From Methylophilus methylotrophus DSM 46235 = ATCC 53528 (GTDB lineage Bacteria > Pseudomonadota > Gammaproteobacteria > Burkholderiales > Methylophilaceae): a stretch of DNA of 64,000 nucleotides. Within the stretch, counting starts at the first letter, position 1, and every line of letters begins with the position of its first letter. A program made the position numbers and the translations under genes. The notes beneath the pieces are model-generated. The model had not been told where the DNA came from. It saw only the letters and a program-made list of their open reading frames with translations, and did no database searches. The stretch is from positions 186,001 through 250,000 of the forward strand of contig NZ_KB905142.1 of the NCBI RefSeq assembly GCF_000378225.1, written 5' to 3'. This document shows, in pieces, positions 45,147-53,294 of the stretch.

Positions 45147-46600
45147 GCGTGCATTTTTTTGATCAGGTTAGTGGTGCTACGGCCTTCTACCAGGTCAATC
45201 AGCGCAATTTCACCCCCCCACGATAACACCTCTTTGCCACCCACTACCTGGTCGGTGGTGTAGTCACTGCCTTTGGCAATCACATCTGGTTTGATGGCAT
45301 TGATCAACTTCAGTGGCGTTTCTTCGTCAAATAAAATCACAGCATCTACAGATTCGAGTGCCGCCAGCACGCGGGCACGGTCTTGCTCGTTGACCACGGG
45401 GCGGGTTGGGCCCTTGAGCGCAGAGACTGAACGATCAGTGTTCAAGCCAAGAATCAGCCTGTCACCTCGTTTTTTGGCACCTTCAAGGTAAGTCACATGC
45501 CCGGCATGCAGCAGGTCAAAGCAGCCATTGGTGAATACGATTTTCTGACCCTGCTGTTTCCAGGTGGCTACTTTATGCAACAGATCGGGTAATTCGCTCA
45601 CCTTATGCGCCTGCTCGCTGCCTTGCTCCGTCGCGATGGCATCTATCAAGTCGGCTTTGGTGATGGGTACTGTACCCACTTTGCCGACAACCACCCCGGC
45701 AGCAATATTCGCCAGTGATAGGCTATCGAGCGCGTTTAAGCCATGCATTAATCCGGCGGCCAATGTGGCAATAACAGTATCACCCGCGCCAGACACATCA
45801 AACACCTGTTTGGCGGTTGCGCTCAGATGGCTGGTTTGGTCTGCAATCAGCGTAATGCCTTCTTCGCCACGCGTGACTGCTAAAAAGTCTAAAGCCAACG
45901 CGGCTTTGAGACTACTGGCCTTGTCTATCAAGCCGGCATCATTTACCTGAGTGTCGCATGCTTCAGCCGTTTCTTTTTTATTTGGGGTCAGGGCAGTCGC
46001 GCCACGGTATTTATCGTAGTTGCGTCCTTTAGGGTCAACCAGTACCGGAATATTGTGTGTGCGGCCATAGGCAATCACTTGTTGGCAGACTGCTTCAGTG
46101 AGCAATCCTTTTGCGTAGTCTGAAAGGATAATGAGCGCAGGCCTTTGTTGTAACGCTGTTTGAATGGTTTGTGTGACTTGTTCGGCTTCAGTTTCAGATA
46201 AGGTGCTGGTGATTTCCTGGTCCAGGCGCATCATTTGCTGATGCCCGCCCAGAATACGGGTTTTTGCAATAGTCGGGCGTACTGGTGTGGTAATCATCGC
46301 CTGTGTATCAATACCATACTCAGCCATCGCTGCCAGCAATCGCTGACCTTCATTATCACTGCCAATCAGGCCTACCATGCGCGTCTGTATCCCTAGCAAT
46401 GCCAGGTTCGCAGCCACATTGGCGGCACCGCCCGCACGTTGTTGTTCTGATTTAATCAGTACCACCGGCACTGGAGCCTCCGGAGAAATCCGGTTCACTT
46501 CACCCATCAGGTAGCGATCCAGCATCACATCGCCAATCACCAGTGCATGCTGTTGGGTTTCACCAAAATGCGGAACAAGTTTAGCAATGATAGGATTCAT
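45143..46600 (-). CDS. hldE: Bifunctional heptose-7-phosphate kinase / heptose-1-phosphate adenylyltransferase
   Basis: Makes ADP-D-glycero-D-manno-heptose in two separated steps. The 485-residue protein has an N-terminal PfkB-type kinase domain (about 1-330; GGAANVAANLALLG, and FDVSGAGDTVIATLAAGL with the catalytic Asp) and a C-terminal cytidylyltransferase-like domain (about 360-485; FTNGCFDLLHAGHVTYLEGA). The domain order is that of E. coli HldE. It overlaps gmhA by one base (TGATG) and waaF by 4 bp. The intermediate phosphatase GmhB must be elsewhere. Confidence 0.96.
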   Translation of the reverse strand: MNPIIAKLVPHFGETQQHALVIGDVMLDRYLMGEVNRISPEAPVPVVLIKSEQQRAGGAANVAANLALLGIQTRMVGLIGSDNEGQRLLAAMAEYGIDTQAMITTPVRPTIAKTRILGGHQQMMRLDQEITSTLSETEAEQVTQTIQTALQQRPALIILSDYAKGLLTEAVCQQVIAYGRTHNIPVLVDPKGRNYDKYRGATALTPNKKETAEACDTQVNDAGLIDKASSLKAALALDFLAVTRGEEGITLIADQTSHLSATAKQVFDVSGAGDTVIATLAAGLMHGLNALDSLSLANIAAGVVVGKVGTVPITKADLIDAIATEQGSEQAHKVSELPDLLHKVATWKQQGQKIVFTNGCFDLLHAGHVTYLEGAKKRGDRLILGLNTDRSVSALKGPTRPVVNEQDRARVLAALESVDAVILFDEETPLKLINAIKPDVIAKGSDYTTDQVVGGKEVLSWGGEIALIDLVEGRSTTNLIKKMHA

Positions 46601-47169
46601 CAGGATTCCAGAATCTCACACAGGCAGTGGCCAATAAAAATATGTGCTTCCTGGATGCGCGCCGTGACGCTGGAAGGGACCACAATATTGTGTTGGCAAA
46701 GGGTATTCATTTTGCCACCGCTGCCACCGGTCATGCCTATGGTGGTTGCGCCGATTTCATTGGCTGTTTCAATCGCGCGCACCACGTTGGCGCTGTTGCC
46801 GCTGGTTGTCAGGCCAATCAGGATATCTTCCGGGCGGCACAGTGCTTCTACCTGACGCGCAAAAATATAGTCATAGCCATAATCATTACCGACTGAGGTA
46901 AGGATAGACGTATCCGTCGTCAGGGCGATAGACGGCAGGCCTCTACGCTCTTTTTTGAAGCGGCCGACAATTTCAGCCGCAATATGCTGGCTATCGGCTG
47001 CACTGCCACCGTTACCGCATAACAGCACCTTGCCGCCACGCTGGATACAGTCGCGCAGTAGGTTGCCAACTTCACTGATCAACGGGAATAAGGATTCCAA
47101 GGCCTGAAACATAGCCATATGGGCAGCATGTTCACCTTTAAGGTATTCAATATTATTCATATCGCTCAC
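46600..47169 (-). CDS. gmhA: Phosphoheptose isomerase
   Basis: Converts sedoheptulose 7-phosphate to D-glycero-D-manno-heptose 7-phosphate, the first step of ADP-heptose synthesis. The 189-residue SIS-domain protein has LLCGNGGSAADSQHIAAEIVGRF near residue 50 and GLTTSGNSANVVRAI near 115. Length and motifs fit GmhA (DiaA homologues are similar, but the operon context decides). It is 15 bp downstream of hldD and overlaps hldE by one base. Confidence 0.93.
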   Translation of the reverse strand: MSDMNNIEYLKGEHAAHMAMFQALESLFPLISEVGNLLRDCIQRGGKVLLCGNGGSAADSQHIAAEIVGRFKKERRGLPSIALTTDTSILTSVGNDYGYDYIFARQVEALCRPEDILIGLTTSGNSANVVRAIETANEIGATTIGMTGGSGGKMNTLCQHNIVVPSSVTARIQEAHIFIGHCLCEILES

Positions 47170-47184
47170 AATCTCTGAAGCCAG

Positions 47185-48174
47185 TTATGCGTAAGGGTCA
47201 TCCTGCAGCAAATAGTTCTGCACGTAGTCCTTCACGCCTTCTTCCAGTGTAGTAAATGGCTTTTTATAACCTGCATCGCGCAGTTTTTTCATCTCTGCCT
47301 GGGTAAAGTACTGATATTTGCCCTGTAGGTCTTGCGGCATGTCAATGTAAGTAATGTTGGGTTCGCGGCCCATGCTGGTCATCACACTGGTTGCCAGGTC
47401 TTTAAAACTGCGTGCCTGACCGGTGCCGATATTGTAAATAGCATTCGCTACAGGTTTGTTTTTTAATGCAGCTTCGAGAAAAAAGCCCATCACATCAGCC
47501 ACATCTTTCACATATACAAAGTCACGCAACTGCATCCCATCTTCCACGCCGGGCTTGGTGCCTTTAAACAGGCGCATGGTGCCGGTTTCGCTAAACTGGT
47601 TAAAGGTGTGATAGGCCACGCTGGCCATGCGCTCTTTATGGTATTCGTTCGGCCCATAGACATTAAAAAACTTGAAGCCTGCCCATGCCGGAGGTGTCGC
47701 CTGTTTTTGTGCCACCTGCTGCATCACCCACTGGTCAAAAAAGTGTTTGGAGTAGCCATAGCCATTCAACGGGCGCAGATTTTCAATGCTGGCATCGTCA
47801 TAACCTTGCTCGCCACCACCATAGGTTGCCGCAGAACTGGCGTAGAAAAATGGCACTTCATACTCAGTACACCACGACCATAAGTCCTGCGAGTAATGCA
47901 TGTTATCGGCCACCAGCTTGTTAAAGTCTCGCTCAGTGGTCGCGCTGATCGCGCCCATATGAATCACCGCCGTGATGTCGTCATTCTCTTCCAGGAATTC
48001 AAACAGCTGGTCTTTATCCAGGTATTCGGCATAGTGGCGGTGCACCAGGTTTTGCCACTGGTTTTCATGCGTGATGCGGTCAACAATCACCAAGTCTTGC
48101 CGACCCAGTTTGTTGTTCAAATGCCAGGCCATAATAGAACCAATCATGCCTGCACCACCGGTGATAACGATCAT
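47185..48174 (-). CDS. hldD: ADP-L-glycero-D-manno-heptose 6-epimerase
   Basis: Last step of ADP-L,D-heptose synthesis. The 329-residue short-chain dehydrogenase-like protein starts MIVITGGAGMIGSIMAWHLN (NADP-binding glycine pattern, with Met where Phe is usual), with YGYSKHFFDQWV (YxxxK) near residue 138 and FFNVYGPNEYHKERMASVAY. It is first in the operon hldD-gmhA-hldE-waaF-kinase. The promoter should lie in 48175-48339, next to the pseudogene remnant. Confidence 0.96.
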   Translation of the reverse strand: MIVITGGAGMIGSIMAWHLNNKLGRQDLVIVDRITHENQWQNLVHRHYAEYLDKDQLFEFLEENDDITAVIHMGAISATTERDFNKLVADNMHYSQDLWSWCTEYEVPFFYASSAATYGGGEQGYDDASIENLRPLNGYGYSKHFFDQWVMQQVAQKQATPPAWAGFKFFNVYGPNEYHKERMASVAYHTFNQFSETGTMRLFKGTKPGVEDGMQLRDFVYVKDVADVMGFFLEAALKNKPVANAIYNIGTGQARSFKDLATSVMTSMGREPNITYIDMPQDLQGKYQYFTQAEMKKLRDAGYKKPFTTLEEGVKDYVQNYLLQDDPYA

Positions 48175-48339
48175 AAGGGAACGATTAAAACGTTAAAACG
48201 CGATTATAACGCGTAATTAGGGAGGGCTGGCATAGGATTCTAAGATGTAGATTTCACTAGTTAATTACATCCACACAAGCTTGATGTAAGTTAAATCAAT
48301 ATCCAGTGATTGCAATTTAAGTTTTGTCATTCGTGAAAC

Positions 48340-48920
48340 TCAAGGTATGAAGTAGTTCTCATCTCCAGATACACGGGACTCGGAAAAAAGTAGTGATGAA
48401 ACTTTGCTCGGACCATATTTACATTTTTCACGAAAGAAGAATTTAAGGAAATTATGGACGCCTTTAGCAACTTTAACTGCATTTTCGCTATCCTAAAATT
48501 TAGGATTGATTGCTATATCGAGAGCTTTTGTTCGCACTGCTTCTGTTGACATCTCAGCTTCGGGGTCGCCATGCCACTCTACCTTGTGAGTTTTGAGATG
48601 TACTAAGCCATCGCGTAGAACTTTTCTTTTATCCATTCAATCTGGTGAGTTCCTCTCTCTAAATTTCTATTTTTGAAGCGCATGCGTAAGTAAAAATCAA
48701 ACTTTCCTAAAACTGGCAATCTATCAATTTCTCCATGAACAGTTTTTTCTAGATTTAGGCTTTCAATACAAGTGTTTGCTGCCGCTTCAAGTAGCAATAG
48801 TGAGAAGACAATTGACGCTCGACTAAGTGGATATACCTTCTCATCAATGGGGTGAAGCTTGCAGGCTTCAACTAAGAAGTTAATACTGTCAAGAAGTAGT
48901 GTGTCAAACATTGCGCTCAT
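48340..48920 (-). pseudogene. Decayed gene with one frameshift and one in-frame stop
   Basis: The minus strand encodes a protein that can be rebuilt to about 193 residues. The 5' part (ATG at 48920) reads MSAMFDTLLLDSINFLVEA and on to HQIEWIKEK. It then shifts frame at an A-run (T-run 48622-48625 on the plus strand). The +1 frame continues VLRDGLVHLKTHKVEWHG up to NPKF, followed by TAG at 48493-48495. Past it the same frame continues DSENAVKVAKGVHNFLKFFF to a final TGA at 48340. One missing A would fuse the first two parts. The intact family is unknown to me. The start at 48920 is chosen over a TTG at 48926. Confidence 0.8.
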
Positions 48921-49061
48921 AGGCAATGTGTATATGATTCATATTGGATTGTCTTATCGCAATTAGCTTGTTTTCTGAAGTCCTAATTCTTTGAAATTTA
49001 TATTAAGTTAGTATTTTTGTCGCCATTAGAACAGTAGATTGCGCTTTAATAACTGCTAAGT

Positions 49062-50168
49062 TTAGTATTTAGCTCCCATCGTAACAGCACGTTGCTTACT
49101 TGCTTGGGTATCAGCTTCAGCTTTCACCGGATCAAACTCACTACTCACCCAACCCTGCAAATGCTCCAGCGCAATATCGCGCATGGCTTCAATCCAAACC
49201 GCTTCACTATTAAGTGCTGGGATGTAGTGATACTCGCCACCGCCCACAGATTGGAACAAATGTTTGCCTTCCATGGCAATTTCTTCCAAAGTCTCCAGGC
49301 AATCGCTGCTAAAACCAGGGCAGACGACGTCTATGCGCTTGAGTTGCTGTTTACCTAAGGCGTCCAGCGTGTTGGCGAGGTAAGGTTGCAGCCATTCCTG
49401 GCGCCCGAAGCGGGATTGAAAGGCGACCTGGTATTGTTCTTTGCTTAAGCCTAAAGCTTCAGCAAGCAGACGTGCGGTTTTGTGGCATTCGCAGTGGTAG
49501 GGGTCACCTTTAAGCAGGTGGAATTTTGGCACGCCGTGAAAGCTCATGACCAGTTTTTCAGGTTTGCCATGTTGCTTCCAGTACGCTTGGATATGGCTGG
49601 CCAGGGCCTGGATATACAAGGGATGATCATGGTAGTGCTTGATGGTGCGGATGGCAGGCACGTTACGCATCTTAAGCAGCACACGCCAAACGGCATCCAG
49701 CGCAGCAGCGGTGCTACTGGCTGCGTATTGCGGATAGAGCGGGAATACCAGGATGCGGTCACAGCCTTGTGTTTTAAGAGACTCAATGGCGCTTTTCATG
49801 CTGGGGTTGCCATAAGTCATACCCAGTTCAACGGCAAAAGGCGAGTTAATTTTTTCTGACAGGTAGCCTTGCAGCAGTTTTTTCTGCTGCTGGGCATAGA
49901 CCATGAGCGGAGAGCCTTCTTTGGCCCAGATGCTGGCGTATTTTTCAGCAGATTTTTTCGGGCGTACTACCAGGATAATGCAATGCAAAATCCAGCACCA
50001 GATAAAGCGCGGGATTTCAACCACGCGCCTGTCCATGAGGAACTGTTGCAAATAAGGGCGTAACGCTTTGGCTGTCGGTGCATCTGGCGTGCCGAGGTTA
50101 GCTAACAGGATTCCCACTTTTGGTTGGCTGCCGTGGGTGTAAGCAGGCTCAGGTTGGTAATAGCTCAT
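49062..50168 (-). CDS. hemH: Ferrochelatase
   Basis: Inserts ferrous iron into protoporphyrin IX, the last step of heme synthesis. The 368-residue protein has VGILLANLGTPDAP at the N-terminus, the metal-site histidine in MSFHGVPKFHLLKGDPYHCE, and FQSRFGRQEWLQPYLANTL and PGFSSDCLETLEEI, as in bacterial HemH. It lies apart from other heme genes. In relatives it precedes hrcA, and here two small genes are in between. Confidence 0.97.
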   Translation of the reverse strand: MSYYQPEPAYTHGSQPKVGILLANLGTPDAPTAKALRPYLQQFLMDRRVVEIPRFIWCWILHCIILVVRPKKSAEKYASIWAKEGSPLMVYAQQQKKLLQGYLSEKINSPFAVELGMTYGNPSMKSAIESLKTQGCDRILVFPLYPQYAASSTAAALDAVWRVLLKMRNVPAIRTIKHYHDHPLYIQALASHIQAYWKQHGKPEKLVMSFHGVPKFHLLKGDPYHCECHKTARLLAEALGLSKEQYQVAFQSRFGRQEWLQPYLANTLDALGKQQLKRIDVVCPGFSSDCLETLEEIAMEGKHLFQSVGGGEYHYIPALNSEAVWIEAMRDIALEHLQGWVSSEFDPVKAEADTQASKQRAVTMGAKY

Positions 50169-50263
50169 ATGGGCATTTTAAGCGAATTAATGCCCATATG
50201 ACGCATGCCATCTAAAAAAGTGCGATACCAGCCAGTTTTGGCCCAGCTGGCGCAAAAAGCAAA

Positions 50264-50482
50264 TTATTTCTTGTTGATCTGGTTGCCGACAACGCCGCCA
50301 ACCGCTGCACCACCTACGGTACCCAGTGCGCTACCGCCGGTTAGAATTGCACCGCCCACAGCACCAATACCTGCACCGATTGCTGTATTTTTACCACGAG
50401 TGCTCATAGAGCCACAGGCAGAAAGACTGAGAAATAATGCTAACAAGATAGACCATGTCATGCCTTTGCGAAAATTATTCAT
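50264..50482 (-). CDS. Small glycine-zipper lipoprotein (OsmB-like)
   Basis: The 72-residue precursor has a signal peptide and lipobox LSAC with Cys23, then a glycine-zipper region (TAIGAGIGAVGGAILTGGSA and VGGAAVGGVVGNQIN) resembling OsmB/SlyB-type envelope proteins. The exact role is unknown. These proteins usually sit in the outer membrane and respond to envelope or osmotic stress. It is short and has its own start with AAGGAG just upstream on the minus strand. Neighbours give no functional hint. Confidence 0.85.
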   Translation of the reverse strand: MNNFRKGMTWSILLALFLSLSACGSMSTRGKNTAIGAGIGAVGGAILTGGSALGTVGGAAVGGVVGNQINKK

Positions 50483-50583
50483 TTTTTTCTCCTTGAGATC
50501 TGGTGGGAGGGATTATGAAAAATCTAGAGTCAAAATGAACAGAGGTATCGTACTGATTCGTTTGTCAGAGGAATCGGACAAGA

Positions 50584-50613
50584 AATAAAAATCCCCGCAG
50601 ACAAGCGGGGATT
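50584..50613 (-). terminator. Terminator of the PEP-CTERM gene
   Basis: A perfect 9-bp stem (aatccccgc / gcggggatt) with a 6-nt loop lies just after the PEP-CTERM gene, with a T-run on the minus strand (tttttattt). Confidence 0.9.
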
Positions 50614-50629
50614 GATTAATAGCGTTCAG

Positions 50630-51127
50630 TTAAACTTTTTCACGCATTTTCCTGCGGCCTGCCACGCCAATTAAGCCCAATCCAGATAGCATTAACGCCA
50701 TGGTCTCAGGCTCTGGAACAGCATTCGCTAAGGTGATCGTACCCGCGTAACTGGCATTTGTACCAGAGCTTTCTCCCACAACCTGCAGATAGTAGCTGCC
50801 TTGTTGAATGCTGTTTGCAAATCCAAAAGAAAGATTGGTAGAGCCTGAATTAAATACACTACCATTCATGACCAGGTTCTTGTTTTCATCCAATAGGTTA
50901 AATTCCTGGAGATTGAAAGTTGCGCCAGTTCCAGAGACGCTGGCGAGCACTTGTTGCAAGCCATCTGTACTAAAGGCAATGTAATCATCGAAGCTTGTGT
51001 TGCCGCTAAATGAATTGCTGAAAACATACCCGCCACCAGCTTGAGTAGCCTCATAGGTTGCAGCATAGGACGGATTAATGAATAAAGTACTTAAACCGAA
51101 AGCTATTAACAACGCAGTTTTTTTCAT
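50630..51127 (-). CDS. PEP-CTERM-sorted secreted protein
   Basis: The 165-residue precursor has a Sec signal peptide (MKKTALLIAFGLSTLFINPSYAA), a beta-rich domain with many Ser/Gly/Asn residues (about 25-135), and a C-terminal PEP-CTERM tail: VPEPETMALMLSGLGLIGVAG at 137-157, then basic RRKMREK. Such tails are processed by exosortase EpsH/XrtA during export of exopolysaccharide-associated proteins. The FDDYIAF segment resembles the FxDxxF proteins loosely, not exactly. No exosortase gene is in the window. It is monocistronic with a terminator. The function is unknown. Confidence 0.88.
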   Translation of the reverse strand: MKKTALLIAFGLSTLFINPSYAATYEATQAGGGYVFSNSFSGNTSFDDYIAFSTDGLQQVLASVSGTGATFNLQEFNLLDENKNLVMNGSVFNSGSTNLSFGFANSIQQGSYYLQVVGESSGTNASYAGTITLANAVPEPETMALMLSGLGLIGVAGRRKMREKV

Positions 51128-51289
51128 GACAAACTCCTGAGTGATTAAAAAGTCGTACTTGTGATGAGCCTTGTGGGCAGATCACTAAGCATCTAGCTCA
51201 GGATTGTGAAAAAAATACAGATTAAGGTTTATCGGCGATTGGCTGATATCTGTGTCGGAATTACTAACCTTAATGCCGTTAGAGCATAT

Positions 51290-52303
51290 CTAATTTGAAA
51301 GCGCGTTAGACAGAAGTTTAGCTGTGATGTCGACAATAGGAATAATCCGCTCATAAGCCATGCGAGTAGGGCCAATAACCCCTAGAGTACCGACGACTTG
51401 TCCATCCACTTCATAGGGGGAAGTGACCAGGCTGCATTCATCCAGTGGCAGGTAACCACTTTCACCGCCGATAAAAATTTGCACGCCGTCTGCACGCTGG
51501 CTGTGGTCGAGTAGTTGCATCAGTGCCGTGCGCCGCTCAAAAATCTCAAACAGCTTGCGCAGGCTGGTCACATTGGTGGAGAGGTCATCCACTTGTAATA
51601 AATTGCGCTCGCCTGAGATGACAACCGTTTCTTTTTCTGAAGACTCTGGCTGGCTGGTCGCCTCCAGGGCTGCCGACATCAGACGATTGATATCTGCCTG
51701 TACTTCTTGCAACTCTTGCTTGAGCTTGGACTGAACTTCTTCCAGTGTTAAGCCCTGGCACTGGCTGTTGACGTAATTGCTGGCAGCGGTGAGTTCGCTG
51801 GCGCTAAAGGTTTTATCTGTGAACAGCATGCGGTTTTGCACTTGTCCATCTTCTGTCACCAGAATCACCAGGATTTTTTTGTCATTTAAATGCAGGAACT
51901 CCAGATGTTTGAGTACATTACGTGTCCGTTTGGGCGTCATGACAAGACCGGCAAATTGCGTCAGTTGCGACAACATGTCGGCAGCACTGTTAATCAACGC
52001 TTGCGGGTTGGGCGAAGTAAGCCCGGTTTTGAGTTGCGTGACCGCGCGCTGGTCCAGTGGTTGTACTGTCATGAGCGAATCGACAAACAGGCGATAGCCT
52101 TTTTTGGTGGGGACGCGGCCAGCAGAGGTATGCGGACTGGTGATAAACCCTAATTGTTCAAGGTCGCTCATGACATTGCGGATAGTCGCCGGGCTGACGT
52201 CCAGGCCTGAATGTTGGAGCAGAGTGCGTGAGCCGATAGGCTGGCCTTCGCTGATGTAATGTTCCACCAGGGTTTTGAGTAAAATTTGCGCGCGTTTGTC
52301 CAC
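51290..52303 (-). CDS. hrcA: Heat-inducible transcription repressor HrcA
   Basis: Represses groE/dnaK-type operons by binding CIRCE. I start at a GTG (VDKRAQILLKTLVEHYISEG; 337 residues) because AAGG lies 9 bp upstream and the winged-helix begins at once. A longer frame from 52342 is also open. Typical blocks are SPATIRNVMSDLEQLGFI and SAGRVPTKKGYRLFVD. The C-terminal region matches the family. It is divergent from nadK with a 102-bp gap. No CIRCE sequence was seen in its upstream region. Confidence 0.95.
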   Translation of the reverse strand: MDKRAQILLKTLVEHYISEGQPIGSRTLLQHSGLDVSPATIRNVMSDLEQLGFITSPHTSAGRVPTKKGYRLFVDSLMTVQPLDQRAVTQLKTGLTSPNPQALINSAADMLSQLTQFAGLVMTPKRTRNVLKHLEFLHLNDKKILVILVTEDGQVQNRMLFTDKTFSASELTAASNYVNSQCQGLTLEEVQSKLKQELQEVQADINRLMSAALEATSQPESSEKETVVISGERNLLQVDDLSTNVTSLRKLFEIFERRTALMQLLDHSQRADGVQIFIGGESGYLPLDECSLVTSPYEVDGQVVGTLGVIGPTRMAYERIIPIVDITAKLLSNALSN

Positions 52304-52405
52304 TTTTAAGCACCTTGTTGCAGTGACTGAATTTTGCACCATTTGTGCCCGCGATAACAGCCCCTTGCGCTTTTCAGTTCGAGGCTTCTATGCTTTAATG
52401 CGGCC

Positions 52406-53275
52406 ATGCAATCTACATTCCGTTCAGTCGCCATTGTTGGAAAATACATGGACGCCATCGCCTTGCAGCAAATGCAAAGTGATTTAACCCGTTTGGCACA
52501 CCATTTATTGTCTCAAGGTTTACACGTTTGTATAGAAGAGCGTACTGCACAGTTTGTGGAGGATAAAGGATTTGAGCTCGCCAGCCTGGATGATATTGGT
52601 AGCAAATCTGACCTGGTGATTGTCATGGGAGGGGACGGCACCATGCTCAGCGTTGGTCGTGCATTGCGGGATACGGGTGTACCACTGATAGGCATTAACC
52701 GGGGTCGTCTGGGATTTCTGACGGATTTGCAAACCGAACATATGCTGGATGATCTGGATAAGATTTTGCAGGGTGAGCATCAACTGGAGTCGCGCATACT
52801 GCTGCAATCTGTGGTGACCCGCGCCGGGCAAGTGATTAAACAAACGGTTGCCTTGAATGATGTGGTGATCAAGAGCGCTTTCCGCCTGATTGAACTGGAA
52901 GTGCATGTCGACGGTCAGTTTGTGTCGCGTCAGCGGTCTGATGGCCTGATTTTAACCACACCGACAGGGACCACCGCATATGGGCTGTCAGCCGGTGGCC
53001 CGATCATGCACCCGGACCTGGAAGCGATTTCTATCGTGCCGATTAGCCCGCATACACTCAGCTACCGGCCGATTACCGTGCCTGCCTGTAGTGTGATTGA
53101 GGTGATTGTGGTGAATGCTGCCGATGCCCAGATCAGTTACGATGGTCAGGGGCAATATCCGCTGGCCGTCGGTGATCATGTGCGGATCGAGCGTGCACCA
53201 CAGGAAATTCGGTTGGTACACCCAAAAGATTACTGTTATTTTGATATGTTGCGCAACAAATTAAACTGGGGCTGA
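52406..53275 (+). CDS. nadK: NAD kinase
   Basis: Phosphorylates NAD to NADP, the sole de novo NADP source. The 289-residue protein has VIVMGGDGTMLSVGRAL (GGDG motif near residue 74), GINRGRLGFLTDL, and the NE/D-type TPTGTTAYGLSAGGPIMHPD. Length and motifs fit bacterial NadK. It is followed by recN 19 bp later, as in E. coli and most relatives. The GGDGT catalytic aspartate is intact. Confidence 0.96.
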   Translation: MQSTFRSVAIVGKYMDAIALQQMQSDLTRLAHHLLSQGLHVCIEERTAQFVEDKGFELASLDDIGSKSDLVIVMGGDGTMLSVGRALRDTGVPLIGINRGRLGFLTDLQTEHMLDDLDKILQGEHQLESRILLQSVVTRAGQVIKQTVALNDVVIKSAFRLIELEVHVDGQFVSRQRSDGLILTTPTGTTAYGLSAGGPIMHPDLEAISIVPISPHTLSYRPITVPACSVIEVIVVNAADAQISYDGQGQYPLAVGDHVRIERAPQEIRLVHPKDYCYFDMLRNKLNWG

Positions 53276-53294
53276 TACAACCCTGCCATTCGCC

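Noticed and set aside
52304-52405. CIRCE element or sigma-32 promoter in front of hrcA
   Set aside because: No TTAGCACTC-N9-GAGTGCTAA and no convincing heat-shock hexamers were found in the gap.
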